A stretch of DNA of 7,750 bases from Candidatus Scatomorpha merdipullorum (lineage in GTDB: Bacteria; Bacillota; Clostridia; Oscillospirales; Oscillospiraceae): NCBI GenBank assembly GCA_018716795.1, contig DVJK01000169.1:1-7750 (forward strand), read 5' to 3'. Shown piece after piece: positions 1-5,350 of this stretch. The translations under genes and the position numbers were made by a program. The notes under the pieces were generated by a model. It made no database searches and was not told where the DNA came from. It was given only the letters and a program-made list of their open reading frames with translations. The first letter of the stretch is position 1, and the number at the start of each line of letters is the position of its first letter.

Positions 1-80
1 TGCGGCCGCAGCACGCGCGTGCGGTAATCGAGCTCCTCGCGCATCTTCTCTATGTCTTCCTTCGTGAGTTCGTCGTACAT
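1..80 (-). CDS. GreA/GreB-family transcription elongation factor, N-terminal fragment
   Basis: Only the first 26 codons are present; the rest lies beyond the left edge. The ATG at 78-80 is preceded by AAAGGAG at 88-94. The visible peptide starts MYDELTKEDIEKM and continues with EELDYRTRVLRP. It is charged and predicted helical, and it resembles the start of clostridial GreA-like factors, in which an LTxEDIxKMxxEL(E/D)YR stretch opens the N-terminal coiled coil that enters the RNA polymerase secondary channel to rescue backtracked complexes. The start lies 2 bases after the trmO stop, so the two genes are almost certainly co-transcribed and probably translationally coupled. The family call rests on a short stretch and is moderate. 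That a real gene starts here is well supported by frame, ribosome binding site and position. Confidence 0.6.
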   Translation of the reverse strand, partial: MYDELTKEDIEKMREELDYRTRVLRP

Positions 81-82
81 TT

Positions 83-757
83 TTACTCTCCTTTAACCAC
101 ATCCACGACGCTGAGGACGCCGTCCGCGACCCTGAAGCGTATGTCAAAGCCCGCGAATGCGACGCCGTATATGCGCTCAGCGTCGTGCTGATAGGCCGGG
201 CGCGGATCCTGCTCAAGGGCGCCAACGGCGGCGGCGCGCTTCTCCTCGGGCAGCCTTTCAAGGAGCTCCGAGGGGAAATCCACCTCCACTCCCCGCTCCC
301 AGCTCCCGCCGGAGAAGCCCAGGCGCGCCCCGGCGTGTATGTCCGGGCCGATGTAGGGCTTGATGTCGTAGACCGGCGTGCCGTCCATCAAATCCGCGCC
401 GAGTATGCGCAGCACGGGCCCCTGCGCGCCCTGCTCAACGGCGTCGAGCTTCACGCTCGAGAGGCCCAGGGGGTTCGGCCGGTAGGGCGAGCGCGTCGCG
501 AAGACGCCGCGGCGCTCGTTCCCGCCCAGGCGAGGCGGGCGCACGGTGGGCGACCAGCCCTCGTGCCGGTTGGCGGAAAAGCCCCATATAAGCCAGATGT
601 AATCATAGCCCTCCAGCCCGCGCAGGCAGTCGGGATTTGCGTACTCCGGCTCGAAGACCACGTAGCTCACCGTGCCGGGCACGACGCCGCTCTGGCGCGG
701 GATGCCGAACTTTGTGGCGAAATCGCTTTTGACTCTCGCAATAACCTTGAGCTCCAT
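83..757 (-). CDS. trmO: tRNA (N6-threonylcarbamoyladenosine37-N6)-methyltransferase TrmO (TsaA/YaeB family)
   Basis: TrmO uses S-adenosylmethionine to methylate the t6A base at position 37 of certain threonine tRNAs, tuning ACC decoding. The 224-residue product matches the usual size (E. coli TrmO about 235). Family signatures appear in order: KFGIPRQSG (residues 16-24), the YDYIWLIWGF strand (51-60), RPPRLGGN..GVFATRSPYRPNPLGLS (73-100, the SAM-binding core), DLMDGTPVYDIKPY (122-135) and DPRPAY (184-189). I chose the ATG at 755-757 because GGAGG lies 5 bases upstream of it. An in-frame ATG at 767-769 has no ribosome binding site and overlaps that GGAGG. The C-terminal domain of about 70 residues is complete, with no truncation. 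It shares an operon with the GreA-like gene and is divergent from the dehydrogenase gene. Confidence 0.95.
   Translation of the reverse strand: MELKVIARVKSDFATKFGIPRQSGVVPGTVSYVVFEPEYANPDCLRGLEGYDYIWLIWGFSANRHEGWSPTVRPPRLGGNERRGVFATRSPYRPNPLGLSSVKLDAVEQGAQGPVLRILGADLMDGTPVYDIKPYIGPDIHAGARLGFSGGSWERGVEVDFPSELLERLPEEKRAAAVGALEQDPRPAYQHDAERIYGVAFAGFDIRFRVADGVLSVVDVVKGE
88..94 (-). promoter_or_regulatory. Ribosome binding site of the GreA-like gene, inside the trmO 3' end
   Basis: AAAGGAG lies within the last codons of trmO, 7 bases before the ATG at 78-80. With a 2-base intergenic gap, this means the downstream gene is translated from the trmO transcript and probably by coupling. Confidence 0.75.
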
Positions 758-771
758 GCCGGCCTCCATGC

Positions 772-800
772 TTTACAATACTCGCGTTCTGGTGTAATAT
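772..800 (+). promoter_or_regulatory. Sigma-A type promoter of the short-chain dehydrogenase gene
   Basis: TTTACA (772-777), a 17-base spacer and TAATAT (795-800) form a near-consensus housekeeping promoter. The predicted transcription start is near 807, giving a leader of about 26 bases that contains the GAGGT at 821-825. The -35 box sits just upstream of the trmO start on the other strand. The call is by eye only. Confidence 0.6.
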
Positions 801-804
801 CCAA
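775..804 (-). promoter_or_regulatory. Possible promoter of the trmO operon, overlapping the divergent one
   Basis: On the minus strand, TTGGAT (799-804), an 18-base spacer and TATTGT (775-780) make a weak sigma-A-like promoter. Transcription would start near 768. That excludes the unsupported ATG at 767-769 and leaves the GGAGG of the 755-757 start near the 5' end. It shares most of its bases with the plus-strand promoter, so the two polymerases would compete. Confidence 0.4.
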
Positions 805-820
805 GTGGAAACTGCACTGT

Positions 821-825
821 GAGGT
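821..825 (+). promoter_or_regulatory. Ribosome binding site fixing the dehydrogenase start
   Basis: GAGGT sits 7 bases before the ATG at 833-835. The frame stays open far upstream, but only this ATG has both a ribosome binding site and the expected N-terminus (MKKALVTGSSRGIG). Confidence 0.7.
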
Positions 826-832
826 AAAAAAT

Positions 833-1537
833 ATGAAAAAAGCTCTCGTAACCGGCTCCTCGCGCGGCATAGGCGCGGCGGCGGCCCGGGCGCTGGCAGA
901 GGACGGCTGGCGCGTCACGATAAACTATCTGAACTCCCGCGAGCGGGGCGAGGCCCTGGCCGCCGAGCTGGGCACGGAGGCCATACGCTGCGACGTCTCG
1001 GACAGCGCCCAGGTGCGCGAGATGTTCGAGCGCGTGGGCGGCGTCGACCTGCTGGTGAGCAACGCCGGCATCGCCTGGAGCGGGCTTTTGAGCGACATGA
1101 CGGACGCCGAGTGGCAGCGCATAGTCTCCGTCAACCTCGGCGGGGCCTTCAACTGCTGCCGCGCAGCGATACCGCACATGGTGCGTGAGAAGGCGGGCTG
1201 CATCATCTGCGTCTCAAGCGTCCTCGGCGTATACGGCGGGAGCTGCGAGACGGCCTATTCGGCCACGAAGGGCGCGCTTATCGCCTTTGTCAAGGGCCTC
1301 GCGAAGGAGCTCGGGCCCAGCGGAATCCGCGTGAACGCCGTCGCTCCCGGCGCGGTGGACACTGACATGCTCAGCTGCTTCAGCGCCGCGGAAAAGGCCG
1401 CCATGACCGAGGACATCTACCTCGGCCGCCTGGGCAGGCCGGAGGACATCGCCGGCGCGATACGCTTCCTCGCCGGCGACGCGGCGAGGTATGTGACCGG
1501 CCAGGTCCTCGGCGTCGACGGCGCGATGGTGATATAG
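833..1537 (+). CDS. Short-chain dehydrogenase/reductase, FabG-like; probable EF-P 5-aminopentanone reductase (YmfI type)
   Basis: A 234-residue NAD(P)H-dependent Rossmann-fold reductase. It has the TGSSRGIG cofactor loop (residues 7-14), the CDVSD acidic loop (53-57), NAG (78-80), catalytic Asn101, Ser129, Tyr142 and Lys146 (YSATK), and the APGAVDTDM loop (171-179). Length and motif spacing match the FabG/YmfI group. The closest match I recall is YmfI-type proteins, which reduce the 5-aminopentanone attached to elongation factor P in Firmicutes. They share the GGSCE stretch just before YSATK, AKELGPSGIRVNAVAPG, and an end of the form TGQVLGVDG..VI. That assignment is from remembered family patterns; 3-oxoacyl-ACP reductase (FabG) or a generic SDR remains possible. 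It stands alone, divergent from trmO and convergent with the repressor gene only 10 bases away. Half of its 14 isoleucines use ATA. Confidence 0.9.
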   Translation: MKKALVTGSSRGIGAAAARALAEDGWRVTINYLNSRERGEALAAELGTEAIRCDVSDSAQVREMFERVGGVDLLVSNAGIAWSGLLSDMTDAEWQRIVSVNLGGAFNCCRAAIPHMVREKAGCIICVSSVLGVYGGSCETAYSATKGALIAFVKGLAKELGPSGIRVNAVAPGAVDTDMLSCFSAAEKAAMTEDIYLGRLGRPEDIAGAIRFLAGDAARYVTGQVLGVDGAMVI

Positions 1538-1547
1538 CGCTCCGCGC

Positions 1548-1868
1548 TCAGGTCATGAACCTCTCTATCGCCGCCTCGAGCTGCTCGAGCGCCTCGGTGT
1601 CGCCGTGCTCGGCGGCGTCGGCGAGGCAGTGCTCTATGTGGTCCTTCAATATGACCTTGGCCGTGTTGTTGAGCGCGCTCCGGACGGCGGCGAGCTGGAC
1701 GAGCACCTCCGTGCAGTCGCGCCCGTCCTCGACCATGCGCTTGACGCTCTCGAGGTGGCCTATCGCGCGGCTCAGCCGGTTCACAACCGCGCGCGTCTGC
1801 GTGTGGCTGTGGCCGTGGCTGTGAGTTATTTCGCTGCCGTCGGGCAGGATGTGCTTGTGCTCTGACAT
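1548..1868 (-). CDS. CsoR/FrmR-family (DUF156) metal- or persulfide-sensing transcriptional repressor
   Basis: A 106-residue all-helical repressor of the CsoR/RcnR/FrmR family, tetrameric proteins that leave DNA on binding Cu(I), Ni/Co, aldehyde or persulfide. Cys52, His77 and Cys81 have the same spacing (+25, +4) as the Cys-His-Cys site of M. tuberculosis CsoR (C36, H61, C65). This favours Cu(I) or a thiol-reactive signal over the RcnR nickel/cobalt site, which needs His at the last position. An added His-rich N-terminus (His4, 6, 16, 18, 20, 22, including HSHGHSH) precedes the conserved NRLSRAIGHLESVKRM helix. The start is the ATG at 1866-1868, with AAGGAG about 9 bases upstream; a TTG further up lies in the promoter. 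No copper transporter, chaperone or sulfurtransferase gene adjoins it, so the target is elsewhere or is the gene itself. The specific ligand cannot be decided. Confidence 0.92.
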   Translation of the reverse strand: MSEHKHILPDGSEITHSHGHSHTQTRAVVNRLSRAIGHLESVKRMVEDGRDCTEVLVQLAAVRSALNNTAKVILKDHIEHCLADAAEHGDTEALEQLEAAIERFMT

Positions 1869-1892
1869 GCTCTCAACTCCTTGGGCTGAAAA

Positions 1893-1906
1893 CAATTTTA
1901 AAATTG
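1893..1906. promoter_or_regulatory. 14-base perfect palindrome over the -10 box of the repressor gene (candidate operator)
   Basis: caattttaaaattg reads the same on both strands and contains the repressor gene's -10 box. It is an A/T island in GC-rich DNA, partly expected for a -10 region. Its position suits autorepression, but it lacks the G/C tracts of known CsoR operators, so binding by this CsoR is inference. Confidence 0.4.
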
Positions 1907-1923
1907 CGCGCCGGATTTGTCAA
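1895..1923 (-). promoter_or_regulatory. Sigma-A promoter of the CsoR-family gene
   Basis: On the minus strand, consensus TTGACA (1918-1923), a 17-base spacer and TAAAAT (1895-1900) make the best housekeeping promoter in the window. Predicted start near 1888; the leader of about 20 bases carries AAGGAG at 1878-1883. Confidence 0.75.
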
Positions 1924-1947
1924 GCAAGTGTACACGCCGCGCCCGAA

Positions 1948-1953
1948 TATAAT
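1948..1953 (+). promoter_or_regulatory. TATAAT-like -10 element upstream of sigK
   Basis: A perfect TATAAT lies about 30 bases before the sigK start, but nothing at the right distance upstream resembles TTGACA. The octamer AATATAAT (1946-1953) matches 6 of 8 positions of the sigma-E -10 consensus CATACAAT, again without a convincing -35. B. subtilis sigK is made by sigma-E and sigma-K in the mother cell, so a non-housekeeping promoter would be expected. The recognising sigma factor is undecided. Confidence 0.4.
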
Positions 1954-1966
1954 GCGGTATCACGCG

Positions 1967-1974
1967 AAAGGTGG
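1967..1974 (+). promoter_or_regulatory. Ribosome binding site supporting a TTG start for sigK
   Basis: AAAGGTGG lies 8 bases before TTG at 1983-1985. The upstream in-frame GTG at 1971 would overlap it and has no other ribosome binding site. Confidence 0.6.
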
Positions 1975-1982
1975 TGCTGTCA

Positions 1983-2666
1983 TTGTTGACGGGCGCGTAT
2001 CTGCTTTTGCTCTCCGGCGCGTTTCTGATGCTCCGGCTCGGCCCCGCGCCGGGCAGCTTCCCGCGGCCCCTCCCCGCCAAGACGGAGCGGGAGCTGGCCG
2101 AGCGGGCGGCCTCGGGCGATTTGGAGGCGAGGAATAAGCTCATCGAGCACAATTTGCGCCTCGTGGCGCACATAGTCAAGAAGTACTACACCTCCGCCGC
2201 CGACACGGAGGACCTCATCTCCATAGGCACCGTCGGGCTCATCAAGGGCGTGAGCACCTACCGGCCCGACAAAGGCGTCCGCCTCGCGACCTATGCGGCC
2301 CGCTGCGTGGAAAACGAGATTCTCATGTACTTCCGCGCCCAGCGGCGCTCGGCGGGCGACATCTCGCTCAACGAGGCGCTGGACACCGACTCCGAGGGCA
2401 ACAGCCTCTCGCTTATGGACGTCCTGGCCGTCAGCGACGACATGGCCGAGGAGCTGAGCCTCAAGGAGTCCTGCTCGAGGCTGCGCGAGTGCGTCGAGAC
2501 CGCGCTGACGGAGCGCGAGCGGAGGGTTATCCGCCTGCGCTACGGCCTCGGCGGCGCGGAGCCGCTGACCCAGCGCGAGTGCGCCGAAAGGCTCGGCATC
2601 TCCCGCTCCTACGTCTCGCGCATAGAAAAGCGCGCGATAGCCCGCCTCAGGGAGGCCCTGGGCTGA
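1983..2666 (+). CDS. sigK: RNA polymerase sporulation sigma factor SigK, pro-form
   Basis: Sigma-K directs late mother-cell gene expression (coat, cortex maturation, lysis). The 227-residue product follows B. subtilis pro-sigma-K closely. It has RNKLIEHNLRLVAHIVKKYY (residues 50-69, region 2.1), EDLISIGTVGLIKGV (76-90), LATYAARCVENEILMYFRAQ (101-120, regions 2.3-2.4, -10 recognition), a TEREREVI-like TERERRVI (176-183) and the region 4.2 helix-turn-helix GISRSYVSRIEKRA (205-218). The first 20 residues (TGAYLLLLSGAFLMLRLG) are hydrophobic. They match the inhibitory pro-sequence that membrane protease SpoIVFB removes, so this is a proprotein. No ATG is available; TTG at 1983 is chosen because it aligns with the MVTG start of the B. 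subtilis protein and has AAAGGTGG 8 bases upstream. The gene is continuous, with no skin-element interruption. Confidence 0.95.
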   Translation: MLTGAYLLLLSGAFLMLRLGPAPGSFPRPLPAKTERELAERAASGDLEARNKLIEHNLRLVAHIVKKYYTSAADTEDLISIGTVGLIKGVSTYRPDKGVRLATYAARCVENEILMYFRAQRRSAGDISLNEALDTDSEGNSLSLMDVLAVSDDMAEELSLKESCSRLRECVETALTERERRVIRLRYGLGGAEPLTQRECAERLGISRSYVSRIEKRAIARLREALG

Positions 2667-2685
2667 GTCCAGCGCAAAGCGTGAA

Positions 2686-2708
2686 AGCCCGCGCATTATG
2701 CGCGGGCT
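2686..2708. terminator. Hairpin between convergent sigK and aldo/keto reductase genes
   Basis: agcccgcgca (2686-2695) pairs perfectly with tgcgcgggct (2699-2708) around a 3-base loop, midway between the two stop codons. Neither strand has a proper T-tract (only TTT on the minus strand), so it is a strong stem but a weak canonical terminator. It may work in both directions. Confidence 0.6.
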
Positions 2709-2726
2709 CAGGCTGTCTGAGGGGCC

Positions 2727-3869
2727 TCACTCCTCTTTTGCAAGCAGCTCCGTGAACTTCGCGAAGGTCTCCGGGATGGGCAGCTGCTGCGGACAGACGG
2801 CGGCGCAGCTGCCGCAGGCTATGCAGGCGGCCGGGCGCTTCTCCTCCGGCATGGCCTCTATGACGTTGATAACGTGGTAGGCCCTCGGCCCGGAGAAGAC
2901 ATAGTCGTTGTAGAGCCGCAGGAGCTCCGGTATGTCCAGCCCCTGCGGGCAGCGGCTGACGCAGTAGCGGCAGGCCGTGCAGGGCAGCGCTCCCTCGGTG
3001 AAGAGCCCGCGGCCCACGCCGAGCGCCGCCTCAAATTCGGCCTCGTCGAGGGGCTTATCCTCGCTCCAGGTGCGGACGTTCTCCTCCACCTGCTCGAGCG
3101 TGCTCATGCCGGAGAGGACGACGGTCACGCCGCTGACGCCCTGCAAAAAGCGGAAGGCCCAGCCCGCCGGGCTCTCCTCCGGGCGCAGGGCGGCGAGCTT
3201 TGCGCGCGCAGCCTCGGGCAGGGAGGCCAGCTTCCCGCCGCGCACGGGCTCCATGACCCAGACGGGCACGCCGCGCGAATTCAAAAGCTTCACCTTTTCC
3301 TCCGCGCGCTGAAGGCTCCAGTCGACGTAGTTGAGCTGTATCTGGCAGAACTCCAGCCGGTCTCCGCCCGCGTCGAGGAAGCGCTCGAGGACGGGCAGCG
3401 CGCCGTGGCAGGAGAAGCCCAGGTGCCGTATCCGTCCCGCCCTCTTCTGCTCCGCGAGATAGTCGAGCAGGCCGTATTCCGGGGCGAGATAGCCGTCTAT
3501 GTCCGGCTCGTAGACGTTGTGGCAGAGGTAGAAGTCGAAGTAGTCCACGCCGCAGCGGCGCAGCTGCTCGTTGAATATCTCGTCAATCCTGCCGAGGTTC
3601 CCGCGGTCGTACCCGGGGAATTTGTCGGCGAGGAAGAAGCTCTCGCGCGGATACTTGGCCAGCGCGCGGCCTATGACCGCCTCGCTGTTCCCGCCGTGAT
3701 AGGCGTAGGCCGTGTCGAAGTAGTTGACGCCGTGGGCGTAGGCGTAGTCGATGATTTGCTCCGCCCGGGCAAAGTCCACCCGAGTCTCGTCCCCGTCGAG
3801 CACGGGAAGCCTCATGCAGCCCAGCCCGAGGCCGCTGAGCTTCAGGCCCTTGAAGTCTCTGTATATCAT
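2727..3869 (-). CDS. Aldo/keto reductase with C-terminal 2x[4Fe-4S] ferredoxin domain
   Basis: A 380-residue cytoplasmic oxidoreductase. The N-terminal (alpha/beta)8 barrel carries the AKR tetrad Asp52, Tyr57, Lys83 and His117 (FDTAYAYH, ADKF, YLCH), plus LGLGCMRLP near the start. The C-terminal part has two four-cysteine motifs, CTACRYCVSRCP (Cys297, 300, 303, 307) and CIACGSCAAVCP (Cys349, 352, 355, 359), each fitting one [4Fe-4S] cluster. This architecture is common in strict anaerobes and implies electrons from or to ferredoxin rather than NADPH alone, though the substrate is unknown for most members. The start is the ATG at 3867-3869 with GGAGGTG at 3874-3880. Length is typical and nothing is truncated. 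It has its own promoter and no co-directional partner within 70 bases. Confidence 0.95.
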   Translation of the reverse strand: MIYRDFKGLKLSGLGLGCMRLPVLDGDETRVDFARAEQIIDYAYAHGVNYFDTAYAYHGGNSEAVIGRALAKYPRESFFLADKFPGYDRGNLGRIDEIFNEQLRRCGVDYFDFYLCHNVYEPDIDGYLAPEYGLLDYLAEQKRAGRIRHLGFSCHGALPVLERFLDAGGDRLEFCQIQLNYVDWSLQRAEEKVKLLNSRGVPVWVMEPVRGGKLASLPEAARAKLAALRPEESPAGWAFRFLQGVSGVTVVLSGMSTLEQVEENVRTWSEDKPLDEAEFEAALGVGRGLFTEGALPCTACRYCVSRCPQGLDIPELLRLYNDYVFSGPRAYHVINVIEAMPEEKRPAACIACGSCAAVCPQQLPIPETFAKFTELLAKEE

Positions 3870-3898
3870 GGCGCACCTCCGTATGTTGAGATAGGCCC

Positions 3899-3928
3899 AT
3901 TATATACCCCGCGGCCCGCCCGCCGCAA
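3899..3928 (-). promoter_or_regulatory. Sigma-A type promoter of the aldo/keto reductase gene
   Basis: On the minus strand, TTGCGG (3923-3928), an 18-base spacer and a perfect TATAAT (3899-3904) precede the gene. The predicted leader of about 23 bases holds GGAGGTG. The -35 box is a half match, so strength is uncertain. Confidence 0.55.
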
Positions 3929-3947
3929 TAGCGTTTCGCCGCGCGGC

Positions 3948-5243
3948 CTATTTGACCGCCCGCCTCAGGCGCAGAAGGCTCAGACAGAGGTTCAGCGCCT
4001 CGTTGAAATAGATGATGCCTATGTAGGCCTCGAGCGCGCCCACCGGCAGCAGGAAGTACACCAGCGCGACGCCGAGGCCGGCGTCGAGGATGTTTATGCC
4101 CATGCTCCAGACCTGCTGGCCCAGCCCCTTGAGGCAGCCGTCGACGACGGTGTCGACATACATCGCCGGTATGAGCGGCGCGAGCCGGCGTATGTACCTC
4201 CCGGCCTCCGCCGAGGAGAAGAGCGCCCTCCCGATGAAGTCCGCGCCCAGGAAGAGCGCCGCGGAGGTTATGAGCGCGAAGGCGGCCGAGAGCGTCAGGA
4301 GCGTTTTCACCTCGCGGCGTATGCGCTCGCGCTCCCCGCGCACCTGCGCGCCCGTCAGCTCGGGCACGACGTTCTCCGCCAGCGCGCCCAGGAGGCAGGC
4401 GGGGAAGCCTATGACCGGCATCGCCATGCCCTGTATGACGCCGTAGCCGGCCAGGGCCGCGTCCGCGCTCAGCCCGCTCTTTCGGAAGCCGCGCGGCACC
4501 AGCAGATGCTCGAGCGTCGAAAGCGCGCTGCGCGCGTAGGCGCTCACCGCCAGCGGCAGCGCGACGGAGAGCATGCGCGCCGTCAGCCTCGGGGAGCTTC
4601 CCCGCCCCGCCCCGCGCCGGTCGAAGACGTAAAACAAAAGCATGAGCCCCAGCGAGAGTATGTCCGAGGCCGTCACGCCCAGGCAGACCGCCGCGCAGGA
4701 GCTCTCTATATCCCCCTCCGGCGCGCGGTTTAAAAGCGCCGTGACGAAGAACACCAGCGCGCACTGCTCTATGAGATGCACCAGCGAGGGCTTCCAGATG
4801 CGCCCGCAGGCGGTGAAATAGCCCGAGAGCACGCTTGAAAGCGCGAGGCAGGGCAGGCCGAAGGCCAGTATGCGCAGGCTGAGCACCGTGCGCGCGTCGC
4901 CTATCCAGAGGAAGCCTATGGGCTCGGCCCAGCGCGTGAGGAAAAACATGGCCGCCGCGCCGAAGAGCAGCGCGTAGAGCGCCGAGCGCAGCATCGCGCC
5001 GTGGACGCCGCCGTCGCGGCCCAGGCCCAGCTCCTCGCTCACCAGCCGCGTCACCGCGAAGCGTATCCCGCTGACGGCGAAGGTCGTGGCCAGGAGCTCG
5101 ACGCTCATGACCAGTTGGTAGAGCCCTATCCCCGCCGCGCCTATCCTCCCTGCCAGCCAGCCCTGGAAACCCATGGCGATGCAGCGCATGAGCAGGTTGG
5201 CCCCGGTCATCAGCGCAGTGTTCAAAATAAGCCGCCTGCCCAT
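3948..5243 (-). CDS. SpoVB-like MOP-superfamily flippase (polysaccharide/lipid-linked precursor transporter)
   Basis: A 431-residue polytopic membrane protein with about 12 hydrophobic segments spread along its length, separated by short Arg/Lys-rich loops. It belongs to the MATE/MOP group (SpoVB, MurJ, Wzx). SpoVB-like traits are GFQGWLAGRIGAAGIGLYQL (residues 25-44), GIRFAVTRLVSEE (59-71), the AENVVPEL..A segment (289-299) and PLIPAMYVDTVVDGCLKGLGQQ (356-377). In B. subtilis SpoVB is needed for the spore cortex, probably moving lipid-linked peptidoglycan precursors during sporulation. This protein is shorter than the 518-residue B. subtilis SpoVB, consistent with one missing helix pair. The start is ATG 5241-5243, with GGGAGGTG at 5248-5255; an upstream TTG in frame lies inside the previous gene's terminator. 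A candidate sigma-E promoter lies just upstream. It could instead export teichoic acid or capsule units. Confidence 0.8.
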   Translation of the reverse strand: MGRRLILNTALMTGANLLMRCIAMGFQGWLAGRIGAAGIGLYQLVMSVELLATTFAVSGIRFAVTRLVSEELGLGRDGGVHGAMLRSALYALLFGAAAMFFLTRWAEPIGFLWIGDARTVLSLRILAFGLPCLALSSVLSGYFTACGRIWKPSLVHLIEQCALVFFVTALLNRAPEGDIESSCAAVCLGVTASDILSLGLMLLFYVFDRRGAGRGSSPRLTARMLSVALPLAVSAYARSALSTLEHLLVPRGFRKSGLSADAALAGYGVIQGMAMPVIGFPACLLGALAENVVPELTGAQVRGERERIRREVKTLLTLSAAFALITSAALFLGADFIGRALFSSAEAGRYIRRLAPLIPAMYVDTVVDGCLKGLGQQVWSMGINILDAGLGVALVYFLLPVGALEAYIGIIYFNEALNLCLSLLRLRRAVK

Positions 5244-5251
5244 AAAACACC

Positions 5252-5280
5252 TCCCGCCGGAGTGTATGTCCGCGGCGGGA
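5252..5280. repeat. 8-base inverted repeat around the -10 box of the flippase gene
   Basis: tcccgccg (5252-5259) and cggcggga (5273-5280) are perfect inverted copies, 13 bases apart. They bracket CATACACT and overlap the ribosome binding site on one side and the promoter spacer on the other. It could be an operator, an mRNA structure is unlikely because one arm precedes the predicted start, or it could be chance in GC-rich DNA. Confidence 0.35.
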
Positions 5281-5289
5281 TAAGTATGT
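5261..5289 (-). promoter_or_regulatory. Candidate sporulation sigma-E promoter of the SpoVB-like gene
   Basis: On the minus strand, CATACACT (5261-5268) fits the sigma-E -10 consensus CATACAnT at every position. ACATACT (5283-5289), 14 bases upstream, fits the -35 pattern kmATATT at 5 of 7. No TTGACA/TATAAT pair competes. B. subtilis spoVB is a sigma-E gene. The predicted start near 5254 leaves a leader of about 11 bases that begins at the ribosome binding site, which is short. Called by eye. Confidence 0.5.
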
Positions 5290-5301
5290 GCGCCCGTCCG
5301 A

Positions 5302-5333
5302 AGCCGCAAAAAGCCGCCCGTGCGGGCGGCTTT
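5302..5333 (-). terminator. Intrinsic terminator of the Ser/Thr kinase gene
   Basis: Read on the minus strand, a 10-bp perfect stem (aaagccgccc / gggcggcttt, 5310-5319 with 5324-5333) with a 4-base loop is followed by a run of five Ts (5308-5312). It lies 17 bases after the kinase stop and separates it from the SpoVB-like gene, so the two genes are separate transcription units. Confidence 0.85.
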
Positions 5334-5350
5334 CGCGCTTAAATTGCGTT

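Noticed and set aside
185..832. N-terminal extension of the dehydrogenase frame back to 185
   Set aside because: This part lies antisense to trmO and has no family similarity. The ATG at 833 has a promoter, a ribosome binding site and the conserved N-terminus.
1536..1548. Short inverted repeat AGCGC-TCC-GCGCT between the convergent dehydrogenase and repressor genes as a terminator
   Set aside because: Only a 5-bp stem with no T-tract on either strand; too weak to call.
1923..1982. Skin-element or other recombination remnant near sigK
   Set aside because: The sigK reading frame is continuous and no recombinase gene or duplicated attachment core is visible.
2686..2708. Stem as part of a CRISPR, attachment site or transposon end
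   Set aside because: A single unrepeated hairpin between convergent stop codons with no recombinase or Cas gene nearby; terminator function explains it.
2874..4733. A 619-codon open frame on the plus strand opposite the aldo/keto reductase and flippase genes
   Set aside because: It is an antisense shadow produced by high GC and codon bias. Its peptide is Ala/Arg/Glu/Val-rich with no family motif, whereas both minus-strand proteins have clear motifs and ribosome binding sites.
3583..5250. A 555-codon minus-strand frame overlapping the flippase and aldo/keto reductase genes
   Set aside because: It is out of frame with two well-supported genes, Arg/Gly/Ala-rich and lacks the hydrophobic segments seen in the true frame.
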